64,000 bases of DNA, from NCBI RefSeq assembly GCF_027533625.1, contig NZ_JAQAGZ010000012.1, forward strand, positions 62,001 to 126,000, read 5' to 3'. Source of the stretch: Paenibacillus gyeongsangnamensis (GTDB lineage Bacteria > Bacillota > Bacilli > Paenibacillales > NBRC-103111). The translations under genes were made by a program, and so were the position numbers. Positions 43,535 through 52,189 of the stretch are shown one piece after another; position 1 is the first letter of the stretch; each line of letters begins with the position of its first letter. A model generated the notes under the pieces. That model made no database searches. It saw only the letters and a list, made by a program, of their open reading frames with translations, and had not been told where the DNA came from.

Positions 43535-44512
43535 ATGGTTCCGTTAGATGTGGTGACCTTCGGAGAAGCGATGGTCATGTTTGTAGCCGATCATCCCGGA
43601 GAGCTTCAGCAGGTGAGCCGGTTTACCCGACGTCTGGCCGGCGCCGAGATGAATACCGCTATCGGCTTTGCCCGACTCGGGCTCAAGGCCGGGTGGGTAA
43701 GCAAAGTGGGGGCGGATATATTCGGCTTATGCGTGAAGGAGCTGCTGGAGGCGGAACGGGTCCATATCGGCGCGGTTCAAACGGACCGGCGCCATCCTAC
43801 CGGCTTTCAGCTGAAATCGAAGGTATCGGAGGGGGACCCGGAGGTCCAATATTTCCGTAAAGGCTCGGCGGCAAGCCGTCTGAGCCCCGGGGACTTCCGG
43901 GAGGACGATTATCTGGGAGCAAGGCATTTGCACATGACCGGAATTCCCCCTGCTTTATCCCCGGAGACACGGGAATATTCTCAGCTTGTACTGAAGCGGA
44001 TGAAGCAGGCGGGAAGAACCGTTTCCTTCGATCCGAACCTGCGGCCTTCCCTGTGGTCCTCCCGGGGCGAGATGGTCCGCACCGTTAACAGCCTGGCCGT
44101 GCAGGCAGATTGGGTTCTGCCGGGTCTCGAAGAAGCGGGGCTGTTGACCGGATCGACGGATCCGCATAGGATCTCGGAGTTTTATTTATCGCAGGGAGTC
44201 CGGCTCGTCGTGATTAAAATGGGAGCTGAAGGCGCTTACTATCGCAGTGAAACGGAAGAGGGCTTCGTCCCCGGCTTTCCGGCGGCTGAAGTGGTCGATA
44301 CCGTGGGAGCGGGCGACGGATTTGCCGTCGGTACCGTAAGCGGGCTGCTGACGGGCTTGCCGGTTCGCCAAGCCGTTCTTCGCGGGAATGCGATCGGATC
44401 GCTCGCCGTGCAGTCTTCCGGCGACTATGAAGGCTACCCGACTGCGGATAGACTGGAAGCTTATATTCAATCCTACTTGAACAGGAGTGAAGCAACCTAT
44501 GCAAACCGTTAA
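43535..44512 (+). CDS. kdgK: PfkB-family carbohydrate kinase, KDG kinase-like
   Basis: A 325-residue ribokinase-family kinase. The early GEAMVMFV, the substrate loop RRLAGAEMNTAIGFARLGLK (Gly-Ala-Glu), VSFDPNLRPSLW, and the catalytic block DTVGAGDGFAVG (Asp about 256) match 2-keto-3-deoxygluconate kinases, which phosphorylate KDG to KDPG. The start follows AAGGAGAGAAGCGAGA. It sits between the TIM-barrel and importer genes and overlaps the latter by 14 bases. No KDPG aldolase gene is found nearby. The 2-keto-sugar-acid substrate could differ from KDG. Confidence 0.8.
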   Translation: MVPLDVVTFGEAMVMFVADHPGELQQVSRFTRRLAGAEMNTAIGFARLGLKAGWVSKVGADIFGLCVKELLEAERVHIGAVQTDRRHPTGFQLKSKVSEGDPEVQYFRKGSAASRLSPGDFREDDYLGARHLHMTGIPPALSPETREYSQLVLKRMKQAGRTVSFDPNLRPSLWSSRGEMVRTVNSLAVQADWVLPGLEEAGLLTGSTDPHRISEFYLSQGVRLVVIKMGAEGAYYRSETEEGFVPGFPAAEVVDTVGAGDGFAVGTVSGLLTGLPVRQAVLRGNAIGSLAVQSSGDYEGYPTADRLEAYIQSYLNRSEATYANR

Positions 44513-45791
44513 AGGAACGTTGAGCAAAGTCCGCTGGCTTCATCTGATTCCCATTGCATTTATCACCTACAGTCTCGCTTATCTGGACCGGGCCAATTAC
44601 GGCTTCGGCGCAGCGGCGGGGATGGCGAAGGATTTGGGCATCACGAGCTCGATCTCCTCTCTTCTGGGAGCGTTGTTCTTCCTCGGATACTTCTTCTTTC
44701 AGATTCCGGGGGCTCATTATGCCGAGAAAAAAAGCGCCAAAAAGCTGGTGTTCTGGGCGCTGATCCTGTGGGGAGGCCTGGCTGCCGCAACGGGATTTAT
44801 TAATGACGTCGGGGCTCTTGCCGTCATCCGGTTCATGCTTGGAGTTGTAGAAAGCGTTGTCTTTCCGGCAATGCTCGTATTTTTAAGCCACTGGTTCACC
44901 AAAAAGGAACGTTCCAGGGCCAACACTTTTCTGATTCTGGGGAATCCGGTTACGGTGCTGTGGATGTCGATTCTCTCCGGCTACCTCGTTTCCTCGCTGG
45001 GCTGGAGATGGATGTTCATCATCGAGGGCCTGCCTGCGGTGGTGTGGGCTTTGTTTTGGTGGAAGCTTGTGAAAGACAGACCTTCGGAAGTTGGCTGGCT
45101 GACTAACGAAGAAAAGAAAGCGCTTGAAGATGAGCTGCAGCTGGAGCAAACCGGCCTTACGCCCGTCAAAAACTACCGCGAAGCGTTCCGTTCGGCAACG
45201 GTGATCAAGCTTTCCTTGCAGTATTTTTTCTGGAGTCTCGGGTTGTACGGCTTCGTCATGTGGCTGCCTTCCATCATTAAAGCGGCTCCGAATATGAGCA
45301 TGGTTTCGACCGGGTGGCTATCGTCCGTTCCTTATGTATTGGCGGTGATTGCGATGCTCCTTGCCTCGTTCCTGTCGGATAAGACGTTAAACCGGAAAAT
45401 TTTCGTTTGGCCTTTTCTGCTGCTCGGTGCAATCGCTTTCTATGCCTCTTTCGCTATCGGCACGGAGCATTTCTGGATTTCGTATATCCTGCTGATTATC
45501 GCCGGAGGGGCGATGTACGCTCCGTACGGGCCGTTCTTCGCGATTATTCCCGAGATATTGCCGCGGAACGTCGCCGGAGGCGCGATGGCATTAATCAACA
45601 GCATGGGGGCGCTAGGTTCTTTCCTGGGCTCTTACTTCGTCGGGTATCTGAACGGAGTTACCGGAGGCTTCGGCGCTTCATATCTCTGTATGGCGGGCGC
45701 GTTGCTGCTTTCTTCGATCCTGACCCTGATGGTAAGCGTCAAGGCTAAGGAAAAGGCGGCGGAATCGAATATGGGGGTAAAGACGCTGTGA
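44499..45791 (+). CDS. ACS-family MFS sugar-acid transporter
   Basis: A 430-residue, 12-helix major facilitator of the anion:cation symporter family (tartrate, galactonate, glucarate, hexuronate porters). The signature RANYGFGAAAGMAKDLG follows helix 1, with GFINDVGALAVIRFMLGVVE later. The ATG at 44499 follows AGGAG (44483-44487). It overlaps kdgK and the hexulose-phosphate synthase gene, indicating translational coupling. Expected to import the uronate or keto-acid substrate of this operon with protons. Confidence 0.88.
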   Translation: MQTVKGTLSKVRWLHLIPIAFITYSLAYLDRANYGFGAAAGMAKDLGITSSISSLLGALFFLGYFFFQIPGAHYAEKKSAKKLVFWALILWGGLAAATGFINDVGALAVIRFMLGVVESVVFPAMLVFLSHWFTKKERSRANTFLILGNPVTVLWMSILSGYLVSSLGWRWMFIIEGLPAVVWALFWWKLVKDRPSEVGWLTNEEKKALEDELQLEQTGLTPVKNYREAFRSATVIKLSLQYFFWSLGLYGFVMWLPSIIKAAPNMSMVSTGWLSSVPYVLAVIAMLLASFLSDKTLNRKIFVWPFLLLGAIAFYASFAIGTEHFWISYILLIIAGGAMYAPYGPFFAIIPEILPRNVAGGAMALINSMGALGSFLGSYFVGYLNGVTGGFGASYLCMAGALLLSSILTLMVSVKAKEKAAESNMGVKTL

Positions 45792-46429
45792 ACCTTCAAT
45801 TGGCTTTGGACCGCATGTCGATCCCGGAAGCCGTTGCGATGGCGGAGCGAGTCAGCCCCTATATCGATTGGATCGAAGCAGGCACTTCGCTGATCAAGGA
45901 ATTCGGCATGGCCGGCATTCATGCGCTGAAGACGGCTTTTCCGGAAAAAGTGATCGTCGCGGACATGAAGACGTTCGATAACGCGAAATATGAATTTGAG
46001 CTGTGCTACCAGGCCGGGGCGGATGTGGCCACCGTGATGGGGGCGGCGCCTCCGGTTACCGTCGGGACTTGCATGGAAACGGCGGAACGGTTCGGCAAAG
46101 AGGTCATGATCGATCTGCTTCATACGACCGAAGCGCAACGGACGGCGCTGCTGCAGCATCGCAAGGCGATCTTTTGCCTGCATGTGGGCAAGGATGAGCA
46201 GGAGTATTCGGGAGGTAGGCTTCAAACGCCCGGGTTCGCAGGCTTTGAAGGCGAACGGCGGATAGCTGCGGCGGGAGGCATCACGCTTGAAACGCTTCCT
46301 GGGCTTCTCGGCATCGGTCCTTCCGTACTGATCGTCGGCTCCGCCATTACCGGGGCAGCCGACCCAGAAAGGGCGGCTCGCGAGCTGCGCCGGGCTGTCG
46401 ATCAAGTGAAGGAGGTGAAACGGAGTTGA
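45788..46429 (+). CDS. 3-hexulose-6-phosphate synthase / KGPDC-like OMPDC-fold enzyme
   Basis: A 213-residue TIM barrel of the orotidine-decarboxylase suprafamily, start at the GTG at 45788 (overlap with the MFS stop). The metal/catalytic motif reads IVADMKTFDNAK (Asp-x-Lys-x-x-Asp), shared by 3-hexulose-6-phosphate synthase (formaldehyde plus ribulose-5-P) and 3-keto-L-gulonate-6-P decarboxylase. The next gene is an HxlB-type isomerase, which favours the former. A pectin-linked kinase and importer upstream favour a decarboxylase of a 3-keto sugar acid phosphate. Both remain possible. Confidence 0.75.
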   Translation: MNLQLALDRMSIPEAVAMAERVSPYIDWIEAGTSLIKEFGMAGIHALKTAFPEKVIVADMKTFDNAKYEFELCYQAGADVATVMGAAPPVTVGTCMETAERFGKEVMIDLLHTTEAQRTALLQHRKAIFCLHVGKDEQEYSGGRLQTPGFAGFEGERRIAAAGGITLETLPGLLGIGPSVLIVGSAITGAADPERAARELRRAVDQVKEVKRS

Positions 46430-46974
46430 GTAAACTAAAAGCGGTTTTGTCCGAAATCGACGCAGTGCTTGACCGGATGGATACAGGGGCAATCGCCGAT
46501 ACGGCGGAGAAGCTCGCGGGAGAAGGCCGCATCTTTGTGGTCGGAGAAGGCCGTTCCGGTCTTATGGCCAAATCGTTCGCGATGCGGATGATGCATTTGG
46601 GCGCGGAGATCTTCGCCGTGGGCGAGACGATCACCCCATCGATGGCGGCGGAGGATACCTTGGTAGCGGTGTCCGGCTCGGGAACGACGAAGAACGTCTT
46701 GTGGGTGGCGGAAAGGGCGAAGGAGCTCGGATGCCGGATCATCGCGGTCACGGCGAACGGGCAATCCCCGCTGGGCGAATGCGCTACGGACGTCCTGCAC
46801 CTGCCGGCTGCGACGAAATACCGCAGGGAAGGCGAGGCGGCCAGCATTCAACCCCTCGGCTCGCTGTTCGACCAGTGCGTCCATTTGGCGCTCGATGCGG
46901 TATGTTTGGAATATGCCGCGCTGCGGGATGTCGATCACCATCGCGCGTTTCAAAAGCACAGCAACGTGGAATAA
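46426..46974 (+). CDS. 6-phospho-3-hexuloisomerase-like SIS protein
   Basis: A 182-residue SIS-domain isomerase starting at the UUG at 46426, overlapping its neighbour by four bases. VVGEGRSGLMAKSFAMRMMH, VAVSGSGTTKNVL and the C-terminal IQPLGSLFDQCVHLALDAVC match HxlB/PHI, which converts D-arabino-3-hexulose-6-P to fructose-6-P. It ends the operon, just before an intrinsic terminator. It always pairs with HPS in the ribulose monophosphate route, so formaldehyde handling or pentose/hexose phosphate exchange is likely to be part of this pathway. Confidence 0.8.
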   Translation: MSKLKAVLSEIDAVLDRMDTGAIADTAEKLAGEGRIFVVGEGRSGLMAKSFAMRMMHLGAEIFAVGETITPSMAAEDTLVAVSGSGTTKNVLWVAERAKELGCRIIAVTANGQSPLGECATDVLHLPAATKYRREGEAASIQPLGSLFDQCVHLALDAVCLEYAALRDVDHHRAFQKHSNVE

Positions 46975-46982
46975 AACTGAAG

Positions 46983-47020
46983 GGCCTCCCGGGCTATCCG
47001 CAGCCAAGGGAGGTCTTTTT
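46983..47020 (+). terminator. Intrinsic terminator of the sugar-acid operon
   Basis: GGCCTCCC (46983-46990) pairs with GGGAGGTC (47008-47015; one G.T), followed by TTTTT. Confidence 0.75.
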
Positions 47021-47084
47021 GCGTTGCGAGCGAGGGTCCGAGAGGGTCCGTTCCCCGGGAATGAATGATCTGCAAATCATTTCT

Positions 47085-47177
47085 TGAACACGTTCACAAT
47101 ATGCCATTGTCTTTTCCGGGGAAAAAGAGTACCATAAATGTATACGTTTTATGTTCACGTGAACATTATCTTATGAT
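47085..47177 (+). promoter_or_regulatory. uxaC control region: cre-like site, palindrome, promoter
   Basis: TGAACACGTTCACA (47085-47098) matches the CcpA cre consensus at 13 of 14 positions. ATGTTCACGTGAACAT (47151-47166) is a perfect 16-bp palindrome. TTATGT (47149-47154), 17 bp, TATGAT (47172-47177) is a candidate promoter that the palindrome would block. The regulator is not identified; it differs from the operators at 42691-42718. Confidence 0.6.
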
Positions 47178-47197
47178 AAAGGTGGAGTGTATCATTT

Positions 47198-48604
47198 ATG
47201 AAAAAGTTTTTGGATGAAAACTTCTTGCTTTTGAATGAAACCGCAGTGAAGCTCTATCACAATTATGCCAAAGAAATGCCGATCATCGACTACCACTGCC
47301 ACTTGAGCCCGCAGGAAATATATGAGAACAAAACCTTCAAGAATTTGACGGAAGCCTGGTTATACGGCGACCACTACAAGTGGAGAGCGCTGCGCGCGAA
47401 CGGCGCGGAAGAGCAGTACGTGACCGGAGGCGAAGGCGCAAGCGACTACGATCGCTTCCTGGCCTACGCGAAGGCGGTACCGAACACGATCGGCAACCCG
47501 CTTTACCACTGGTCCCACCTGGAGCTGCAGCGCTTCTTCGGCGTATACGATCTGATCAATGAGAAGAACGCTCCGGCGATCTGGGAGAAAGTCAACGCCC
47601 AGCTCAGCGGCGACGGCTTCGGCGCACGCGATCTGATCAAGAAATCGAACGTTCGCGTGATCTGCACCACGGACGACCCTACGGACTCCCTGGAGTGGCA
47701 TATCAAGATCAAAGAAGATCCGTCCTTCGACGTGGCCGTGCTGCCTTCCTTCCGTCCGGACAAGGGCCTGGAAATCAACCGCAAGGGCTTTACGGAATGG
47801 GTAGCGAAGCTTGCCGACGTCTCCAGCGGAGCGATCGATAACTACGATCAGCTGCTGGCTGCGCTGGAATCCCGGATCCGTTTCTTCGACTCCGTCGGCG
47901 GCCGCGTGTCCGACCACGCGCTCGACTATGTGGCTTACGCCGAAACGACGAAGGAGCAGGCGGCGGCGATTTTTGCCAAGGCGCTGAAGGGCGAAGCCGT
48001 TTCCCTCGAGGAAGAGAAGCAGTACAAAACCTACACGCTTCTGTTCATGTGCAAGCTGTACGCGGATCTCGGCTGGGCGATGCAGTTCCACATCAACGCG
48101 CACCGGAACAACAACAACTATGCGCTCGGCAAGCTCGGTCCGGATACCGGCTACGATTCCATCAACGACAACACGCTCGCGCAGCCGCTCGCTCGTCTGC
48201 TTGATACGCTGGCCGGCGAAGAGAAATTGGCGAAAACGATCGTTTATTCCTTGAATCCCAAGGATCACTATGTGCTTGGCTCGCTCATCGGCAGCTTCCA
48301 GGGCGGCGGCATCCCAGGTAAAATGCAGCTCGGCTCCGCTTGGTGGTTCCTCGATACGAAGGACGGCATGATCGAGCAAATGAAGGCGCTCGCCAACCTC
48401 GGGCTGCTGAGCCGTTTCGTGGGCATGCTGACGGACTCCCGCAGCTTCCTGTCCTATACGCGTCATGAATATTTCCGCAGAATTCTGTGCAACTTGATCG
48501 GCGAATGGGTCGAGAACGGCGAAGCGCCGGACGACCTGGAGCTGCTCGGCGGCATGGTGCAAAATATTTCGTACAACAACGCGCAGGAATATTTCGGCTT
48601 CTAA
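47198..48604 (+). CDS. uxaC: Uronate isomerase
   Basis: A 468-residue amidohydrolase-fold isomerase interconverting glucuronate/fructuronate and galacturonate/tagaturonate. MPIIDYHCHLSPQEIYENK gives the metal-binding H33 and H35; FGVYDLINEKNAPAIWEKVN, QFHINAHRNNNN and the terminal NISYNNAQEYFGF are typical. Length matches the family. It is a single-gene unit with its own promoter and terminator. With the KDG-type kinase operon and GH28 genes upstream, it supports galacturonate use. The genes for the tagaturonate reductase, altronate dehydratase and KDPG aldolase are absent from the window. Confidence 0.93.
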   Translation: MKKFLDENFLLLNETAVKLYHNYAKEMPIIDYHCHLSPQEIYENKTFKNLTEAWLYGDHYKWRALRANGAEEQYVTGGEGASDYDRFLAYAKAVPNTIGNPLYHWSHLELQRFFGVYDLINEKNAPAIWEKVNAQLSGDGFGARDLIKKSNVRVICTTDDPTDSLEWHIKIKEDPSFDVAVLPSFRPDKGLEINRKGFTEWVAKLADVSSGAIDNYDQLLAALESRIRFFDSVGGRVSDHALDYVAYAETTKEQAAAIFAKALKGEAVSLEEEKQYKTYTLLFMCKLYADLGWAMQFHINAHRNNNNYALGKLGPDTGYDSINDNTLAQPLARLLDTLAGEEKLAKTIVYSLNPKDHYVLGSLIGSFQGGGIPGKMQLGSAWWFLDTKDGMIEQMKALANLGLLSRFVGMLTDSRSFLSYTRHEYFRRILCNLIGEWVENGEAPDDLELLGGMVQNISYNNAQEYFGF

Positions 48605-48638
48605 TTTGGTACGGCGCTTATCTTCTATCTCATAAGAT

Positions 48639-48675
48639 ATCCTCCGGCTGCTTGTGCAGCCGGGGGATTTTGTTT
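48639..48675 (+). terminator. Intrinsic terminator of uxaC
   Basis: ATCCTCCGGCTGC (48639-48651) pairs with GCAGCCGGGGGAT (48656-48668) through a four-base loop, followed by TTTGTTTT. Confidence 0.9.
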
Positions 48676-48731
48676 TAGAATCGGAAGCAAGAATAACGAA
48701 GGAACAAAACTAAGGAAAAGAGGAATCGAAC

Positions 48732-49547
48732 ATGAACCTTCAAGACATAGCCGCAGATCTCCGCAAGGTACGGGAGATTAGCCCGCTGGTGCATAACATA
48801 ACAAACGTGGTGGTGACCCAGTTCACCGCCAATGGTTTGCTGGCGCTCGGCGCCTCGCCCGTGATGGCGTATGCCAAGGAGGAGGTCGCGGATATGGCGG
48901 CGATCGCCGGAGCGCTCGTGCTGAACATCGGGACGCTGAGCGCGCCGGAAGTGGAAGCGATGCTGCTGGCCGGCCAATCGGCCAACCGCCATGGGGTGCC
49001 TGTCATATTGGATCCGGTCGGGGCGGGAGCGACTTCCTACCGGACGGAGACATCCCGGCGCATCCTGAAGGAAGTGAACGTCTCCGTCGTACGGGGGAAT
49101 GCGGCGGAGATTGCGAATGTCATCGGCGTCGATTGGCATATTAAAGGAGTAGACGCCGGCGAAGGCAGCGGCGATGTGGCGGAGCTGGCCCGCTCGGCGG
49201 CCCGGGAGTGGAACGCGGTGGTCGCCGTCACAGGCAAGGACGATTACGTAACCGACGGTCAAGAAACATACGTGCTCCATAACGGCCATCCGCTCCTCAC
49301 GCGGGTTACCGGAACGGGCTGCCTGCTGACCTCGGTGGTCGGAGCGTTCTGCGCGGCGGCCGGAGAGCAGGGCTTGCTGCGTCCGGCGGTATCGGCGGTG
49401 CTCAGCTATGGGGTGGCCGCGGAGCTCGCTGCGGAGAAGACGGAGGCACAGGGCCCCGGAAGCTTCCAGATTGAGCTGCTCAACCGGTTGTACCGGCTAT
49501 CTGAGGAAGAGATTGTCCGGCACGGCTCTTTGGAAAAAAGAAGCTAA
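48732..49547 (+). CDS. thiM: Hydroxyethylthiazole kinase
   Basis: A 271-residue kinase of the thiazole salvage step in thiamine synthesis. [42 protein letters not shown] and [16 protein letters not shown] (anion hole and catalytic Cys) are diagnostic. No TPP-riboswitch fold is visible in the short 60-bp leader, and thiE/thiD are not adjacent. It stands alone here. Confidence 0.92.
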   Translation: MNLQDIAADLRKVREISPLVHNITNVVVTQFTANGLLALGASPVMAYAKEEVADMAAIAGALVLNIGTLSAPEVEAMLLAGQSANRHGVPVILDPVGAGATSYRTETSRRILKEVNVSVVRGNAAEIANVIGVDWHIKGVDAGEGSGDVAELARSAAREWNAVVAVTGKDDYVTDGQETYVLHNGHPLLTRVTGTGCLLTSVVGAFCAAAGEQGLLRPAVSAVLSYGVAAELAAEKTEAQGPGSFQIELLNRLYRLSEEEIVRHGSLEKRS

Positions 49548-49549
49548 GG

Positions 49550-49579
49550 TTGACAATGGCATGTAGTCGTAACTATAAT
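49550..49579 (+). promoter_or_regulatory. Near-consensus SigA promoter
   Basis: TTGACA (49550-49555), 18-bp spacer, TATAAT (49574-49579). It begins two bases after the thiM stop and drives the leader at 49586-49646. Confidence 0.85.
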
Positions 49580-49585
49580 AGTTAC

Positions 49586-49646
49586 ATCGGATGGCTGCAT
49601 GAAGCCGAATCCGCTGCCGGGCAAGTGTGACGGCGGCGATTTTTTT
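49586..49646 (+). ncRNA. Candidate leader RNA or small RNA ending in a terminator
   Basis: From the expected start about seven bases after the -10 box, roughly 25 bp of unstructured RNA lead to CGCTGCCG (49612-49619) paired with CGGCGGCG (49631-49638; one mismatch) and a run of seven T (49640-49646). The next gene begins at 49734. Either transcription usually ends here, giving a small RNA of about 60 nt, or the hairpin is the off-state of a riboswitch or attenuator for the NAD(P)-binding protein gene. No known riboswitch class was recognised. Confidence 0.45.
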
Positions 49647-49733
49647 AGCATATGTTGTAACCATATTGGATACACCACATGGCTTGCTGCAGCCTAACTC
49701 CATTTTGAATAAACCTACAAGGAGGATTTCATC

Positions 49734-50369
49734 ATGAAAATTGCATTAATTGGAGCCGGCGGTACAATCGGCCAACGGATCTTGAAGGAAGCTCTCGACC
49801 GGGGACATCAAGTGACCGTCATCGCCCGCAATCCGGCCGGCGTTTCCGTGCAGAACGAACGGTTGAGCGTAGCCGCGGGGGACATCTTCGACGCAGCCGG
49901 CATTGCCAAGGCGGCCGAAGGCCATGACGCGGTCATCAGCGCCTACGGACCGAAGACCGGAGAAGAACAGGAGCTCGTCCGTGCGACCCGTTCGCTGATC
50001 GAGGGCGTGAAGCGCTCTGGCGTAGGCCGTCTGCTCGCCGTCGGCGGCGCCGGCAGTCTGGAGGTCGCGCCGGGCGTGAAGCTGATCGATATGCCGGGGT
50101 TCCCCGATTTCGTGAAACCGATTGCCGCTGCACACTCCGATGCGCTGGACGTGCTGCGCCAAGAGACGGAGCTGGACTGGGTTTCGTTCAGTCCGGCCGG
50201 GCTGATTGAGCCGGGCGAGCGCACGGGCCGATACCGCAAGGATAAGGACCGTGTGGTCGTGAACGAGCAAGGGGAGAGCCGCATTTCGGCGGAAGATTAC
50301 GCCGTGGCCATGCTGGATGAAGCGGAGCGCCCGGCTTATCACCGGGAACGTTTTACCGCGGCGAATTAA
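49734..50369 (+). CDS. NmrA-like NAD(P)-binding protein
   Basis: A 211-residue Rossmann protein, atypical SDR (NAD-dependent epimerase/NmrA-like). GAGGTIGQRILKEALDRGHQ at the start, DAVISAYGPKTGEE, then GVGRLLAVGGAGSLEVAPG. Active-site Tyr/Lys of classical SDRs are not in their usual place. Likely a redox sensor or a small reductase. AAGGAGG lies upstream of the ATG. It lies behind the terminator-ended leader at 49586-49646. Confidence 0.8.
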   Translation: MKIALIGAGGTIGQRILKEALDRGHQVTVIARNPAGVSVQNERLSVAAGDIFDAAGIAKAAEGHDAVISAYGPKTGEEQELVRATRSLIEGVKRSGVGRLLAVGGAGSLEVAPGVKLIDMPGFPDFVKPIAAAHSDALDVLRQETELDWVSFSPAGLIEPGERTGRYRKDKDRVVVNEQGESRISAEDYAVAMLDEAERPAYHRERFTAAN

Positions 50370-50401
50370 CGGGGACAAGAATGAAATAGCAAGGCGAGCG
50401 T

Positions 50402-50437
50402 AGCTCTGACACTGTATTGTCAGAGCTGTTTTTATTT
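50402..50437 (+). terminator. Intrinsic terminator after NmrA-like gene
   Basis: AGCTCTGACA (50402-50411) pairs perfectly with TGTCAGAGCT (50418-50427), followed by GTTTTTATTT. Confidence 0.9.
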
Positions 50438-50670
50438 ACTTTGGCCATTGAGGATTCGCCCTTACATGTCTCGCTGGTTCCTGCACATCAACGGTGGCGA
50501 AATGATCAGCAGTTAGCGATGCCGGAGCGATCGTTAGGAATTGAAGAAGCGGAAAAAGCGTGCATTGATGGTAGAATAGCGGATATAGAACGGATGCCTT
50601 GTGTATTCATGAAATGGCGGATACTATGGAACCCTAACAACCAGGACACCATCATGAGGAGAATGTTGCC

Positions 50671-51639
50671 ATGAAAGCATTAATATTCAAAAGGTTCGGC
50701 GAACCGGAGGTACTGCACATCGCGGACGTTCCCGACCCGGCTCCGCAGCCGGATGCGCTGATCGTTCGTACCAGGGCGATCGGGCTCAACTATGCGGATA
50801 TTTACCGCAGACGCGGCAGCTATCATTTGGAAGGCGAGCCGCCTTACATACTGGGCTACGAAGGGGCGGGCATCGTGGAAGACGCGCCGGAAGGCTCGGG
50901 CTTTCAGCCGGGGGACCGGGTGGCGTTCGCCGATGTGCCCTTTGCCAACGCGGAGCTGGTGTCGGTGCCGGCGGAACGGGCGATTCCATTGCCGGAGGGG
51001 ACCGATTTCGATACGGCGGCGGCTTTGCTGCTTCAGGGGATGACGGCGCATTATTTGGTACACGACAGCTTCCGGGTAAAAGAAGGCGACGAGGTGCTCG
51101 TCCATGCCGCAGCCGGGGGCGTCGGCCAGCTGCTCGTTCAGCTGTGCAAGCTGCGCGGTGCCCGCGTGCTCGGGCTTACCTCGTCGGAGAAGAAACGGCA
51201 GGCGGCGCTGAGCGCGGGAGCCGACGAGGTGCTGCTGTACGGGGAGGAGAATTGGCCGGACCGGGCGCTGAAGTGGTCGCGCGGGGGCGCCGGGCTGGAT
51301 GCCGCCTACGATTCCGTCGGGGCGACCCTGCTCGACAGCTTTGCGGCGGTGAAGAAGCTAGGGACGGTCGTCTTCTTCGGGATGGCCGGGGGCGACCCGC
51401 CCTTTATCGATCCGCGCATGCTGATGGATACGTCCAAGACGCTGACGGGCGGCGACCTGTGGAACCATGTGACGACGCGGGAGGACCGGATCGCCAGGGC
51501 CGGAGATTTGTTCCGATGGGTGGCCGAGGGCCGGCTGCGGCTGACGCCGCCTCACCGCTTCCCGCTGCAGGAAGGGGCGGAGGCGCACCGGTGGCTGGAG
51601 AGCCGGGCAAGCACGGGGAAGATTCTGCTGATCCCATAA
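50671..51639 (+). CDS. Zinc-independent quinone oxidoreductase (MDR family)
   Basis: A 322-residue medium-chain reductase similar to zeta-crystallin/QOR. GLNYADIYRRRGSYHLEGEP, the NADP-binding VHAAAGGVGQLLVQLCKLRG, and VFFGMAGGDPPFIDPRML are typical; structural and catalytic zinc ligands are absent. The start follows GAGGAGAATGTTGCC. A 230-bp stretch between it and the terminator at 50402-50437 holds no clear gene. The gene ends at a bidirectional terminator. Confidence 0.9.
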   Translation: MKALIFKRFGEPEVLHIADVPDPAPQPDALIVRTRAIGLNYADIYRRRGSYHLEGEPPYILGYEGAGIVEDAPEGSGFQPGDRVAFADVPFANAELVSVPAERAIPLPEGTDFDTAAALLLQGMTAHYLVHDSFRVKEGDEVLVHAAAGGVGQLLVQLCKLRGARVLGLTSSEKKRQAALSAGADEVLLYGEENWPDRALKWSRGGAGLDAAYDSVGATLLDSFAAVKKLGTVVFFGMAGGDPPFIDPRMLMDTSKTLTGGDLWNHVTTREDRIARAGDLFRWVAEGRLRLTPPHRFPLQEGAEAHRWLESRASTGKILLIP

Positions 51640-51655
51640 ATTCCGCTAAAATGAC

Positions 51656-51700
51656 AACAAGCACGCTCCCGCCTGAAGCGGAAGCGTGCTTGTTTCTTTC
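51656..51700. terminator. Bidirectional terminator
   Basis: AACAAGCACGCT (51656-51667) pairs with AGCGTGCTTGTT (51683-51694), followed by TCTTTC. It separates the rightward quinone oxidoreductase gene from the leftward gene ending at 51716. Confidence 0.75.
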
Positions 51701-51715
51701 CGGGAGCGGCGGGAG

Positions 51716-52189
51716 CTACGGCCGGGCGAAGCCCTCTTCCTTCAAATACGCCTCAGCTTCGTCGTAAGTATCGAAGGCCATCTCGAGGTTCAGCCCCGAG
51801 TAGACGTACCACAGATCATCCTCCTCTATGAGAAGGAGCGTCTGATTGTCCGGCCCGATCCAGCGTTCCTCATGGGAGACGTCCCCTGCGACCGCCTGCT
51901 CGCTCTGCGTCTTCGGCGCGAGCGAACGGATCGAGGCCTGCACCAAGGCCCGCAGCTCCTCCTCGGAGCTGTCGCGGATATTGATCATGCCGCGGTCGTC
52001 GGTTTCCCGGCCCGATAGCAGACCGCCGTAGACGAAGCCGTTGCCGTTCGGATGGAGATGGTAGACGACGGTCTTTTTCTCCTGGGTGCTCTCTTCATAA
52101 TGATAATTCACCCGGCCGAGGGACACTTCCTTGCGCGTCAGCTCCGGGAACGATTCGATAATGCGCTTCTTCTCTTCAAAACTCAGCAT
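51716..52189 (-). CDS. Conserved cytosolic protein of unknown function
   Basis: A 157-residue acidic protein. No signal peptide or membrane segment. Regularly spaced aromatic residues (RVNYHYEESTQEKKTVVYHL, GNGFVYGG, ERWIGPDNQTLLLIEEDDLW) suggest a beta-rich fold, and the C-terminal NLEMAFDTYDEAEAYLKEEG is amphipathic. I do not recognise the family. It faces away from the PadR gene; the 130 bp between them carries the PadR promoter and repeated AAGC-type short repeats. Confidence 0.65.
   Translation of the reverse strand: MLSFEEKKRIIESFPELTRKEVSLGRVNYHYEESTQEKKTVVYHLHPNGNGFVYGGLLSGRETDDRGMINIRDSSEEELRALVQASIRSLAPKTQSEQAVAGDVSHEERWIGPDNQTLLLIEEDDLWYVYSGLNLEMAFDTYDEAEAYLKEEGFARP

Noticed and set aside
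49586-49646. Fluoride or other known riboswitch
   Set aside because: Only a loose resemblance in the first bases; the conserved pseudoknot and closing segments are missing.
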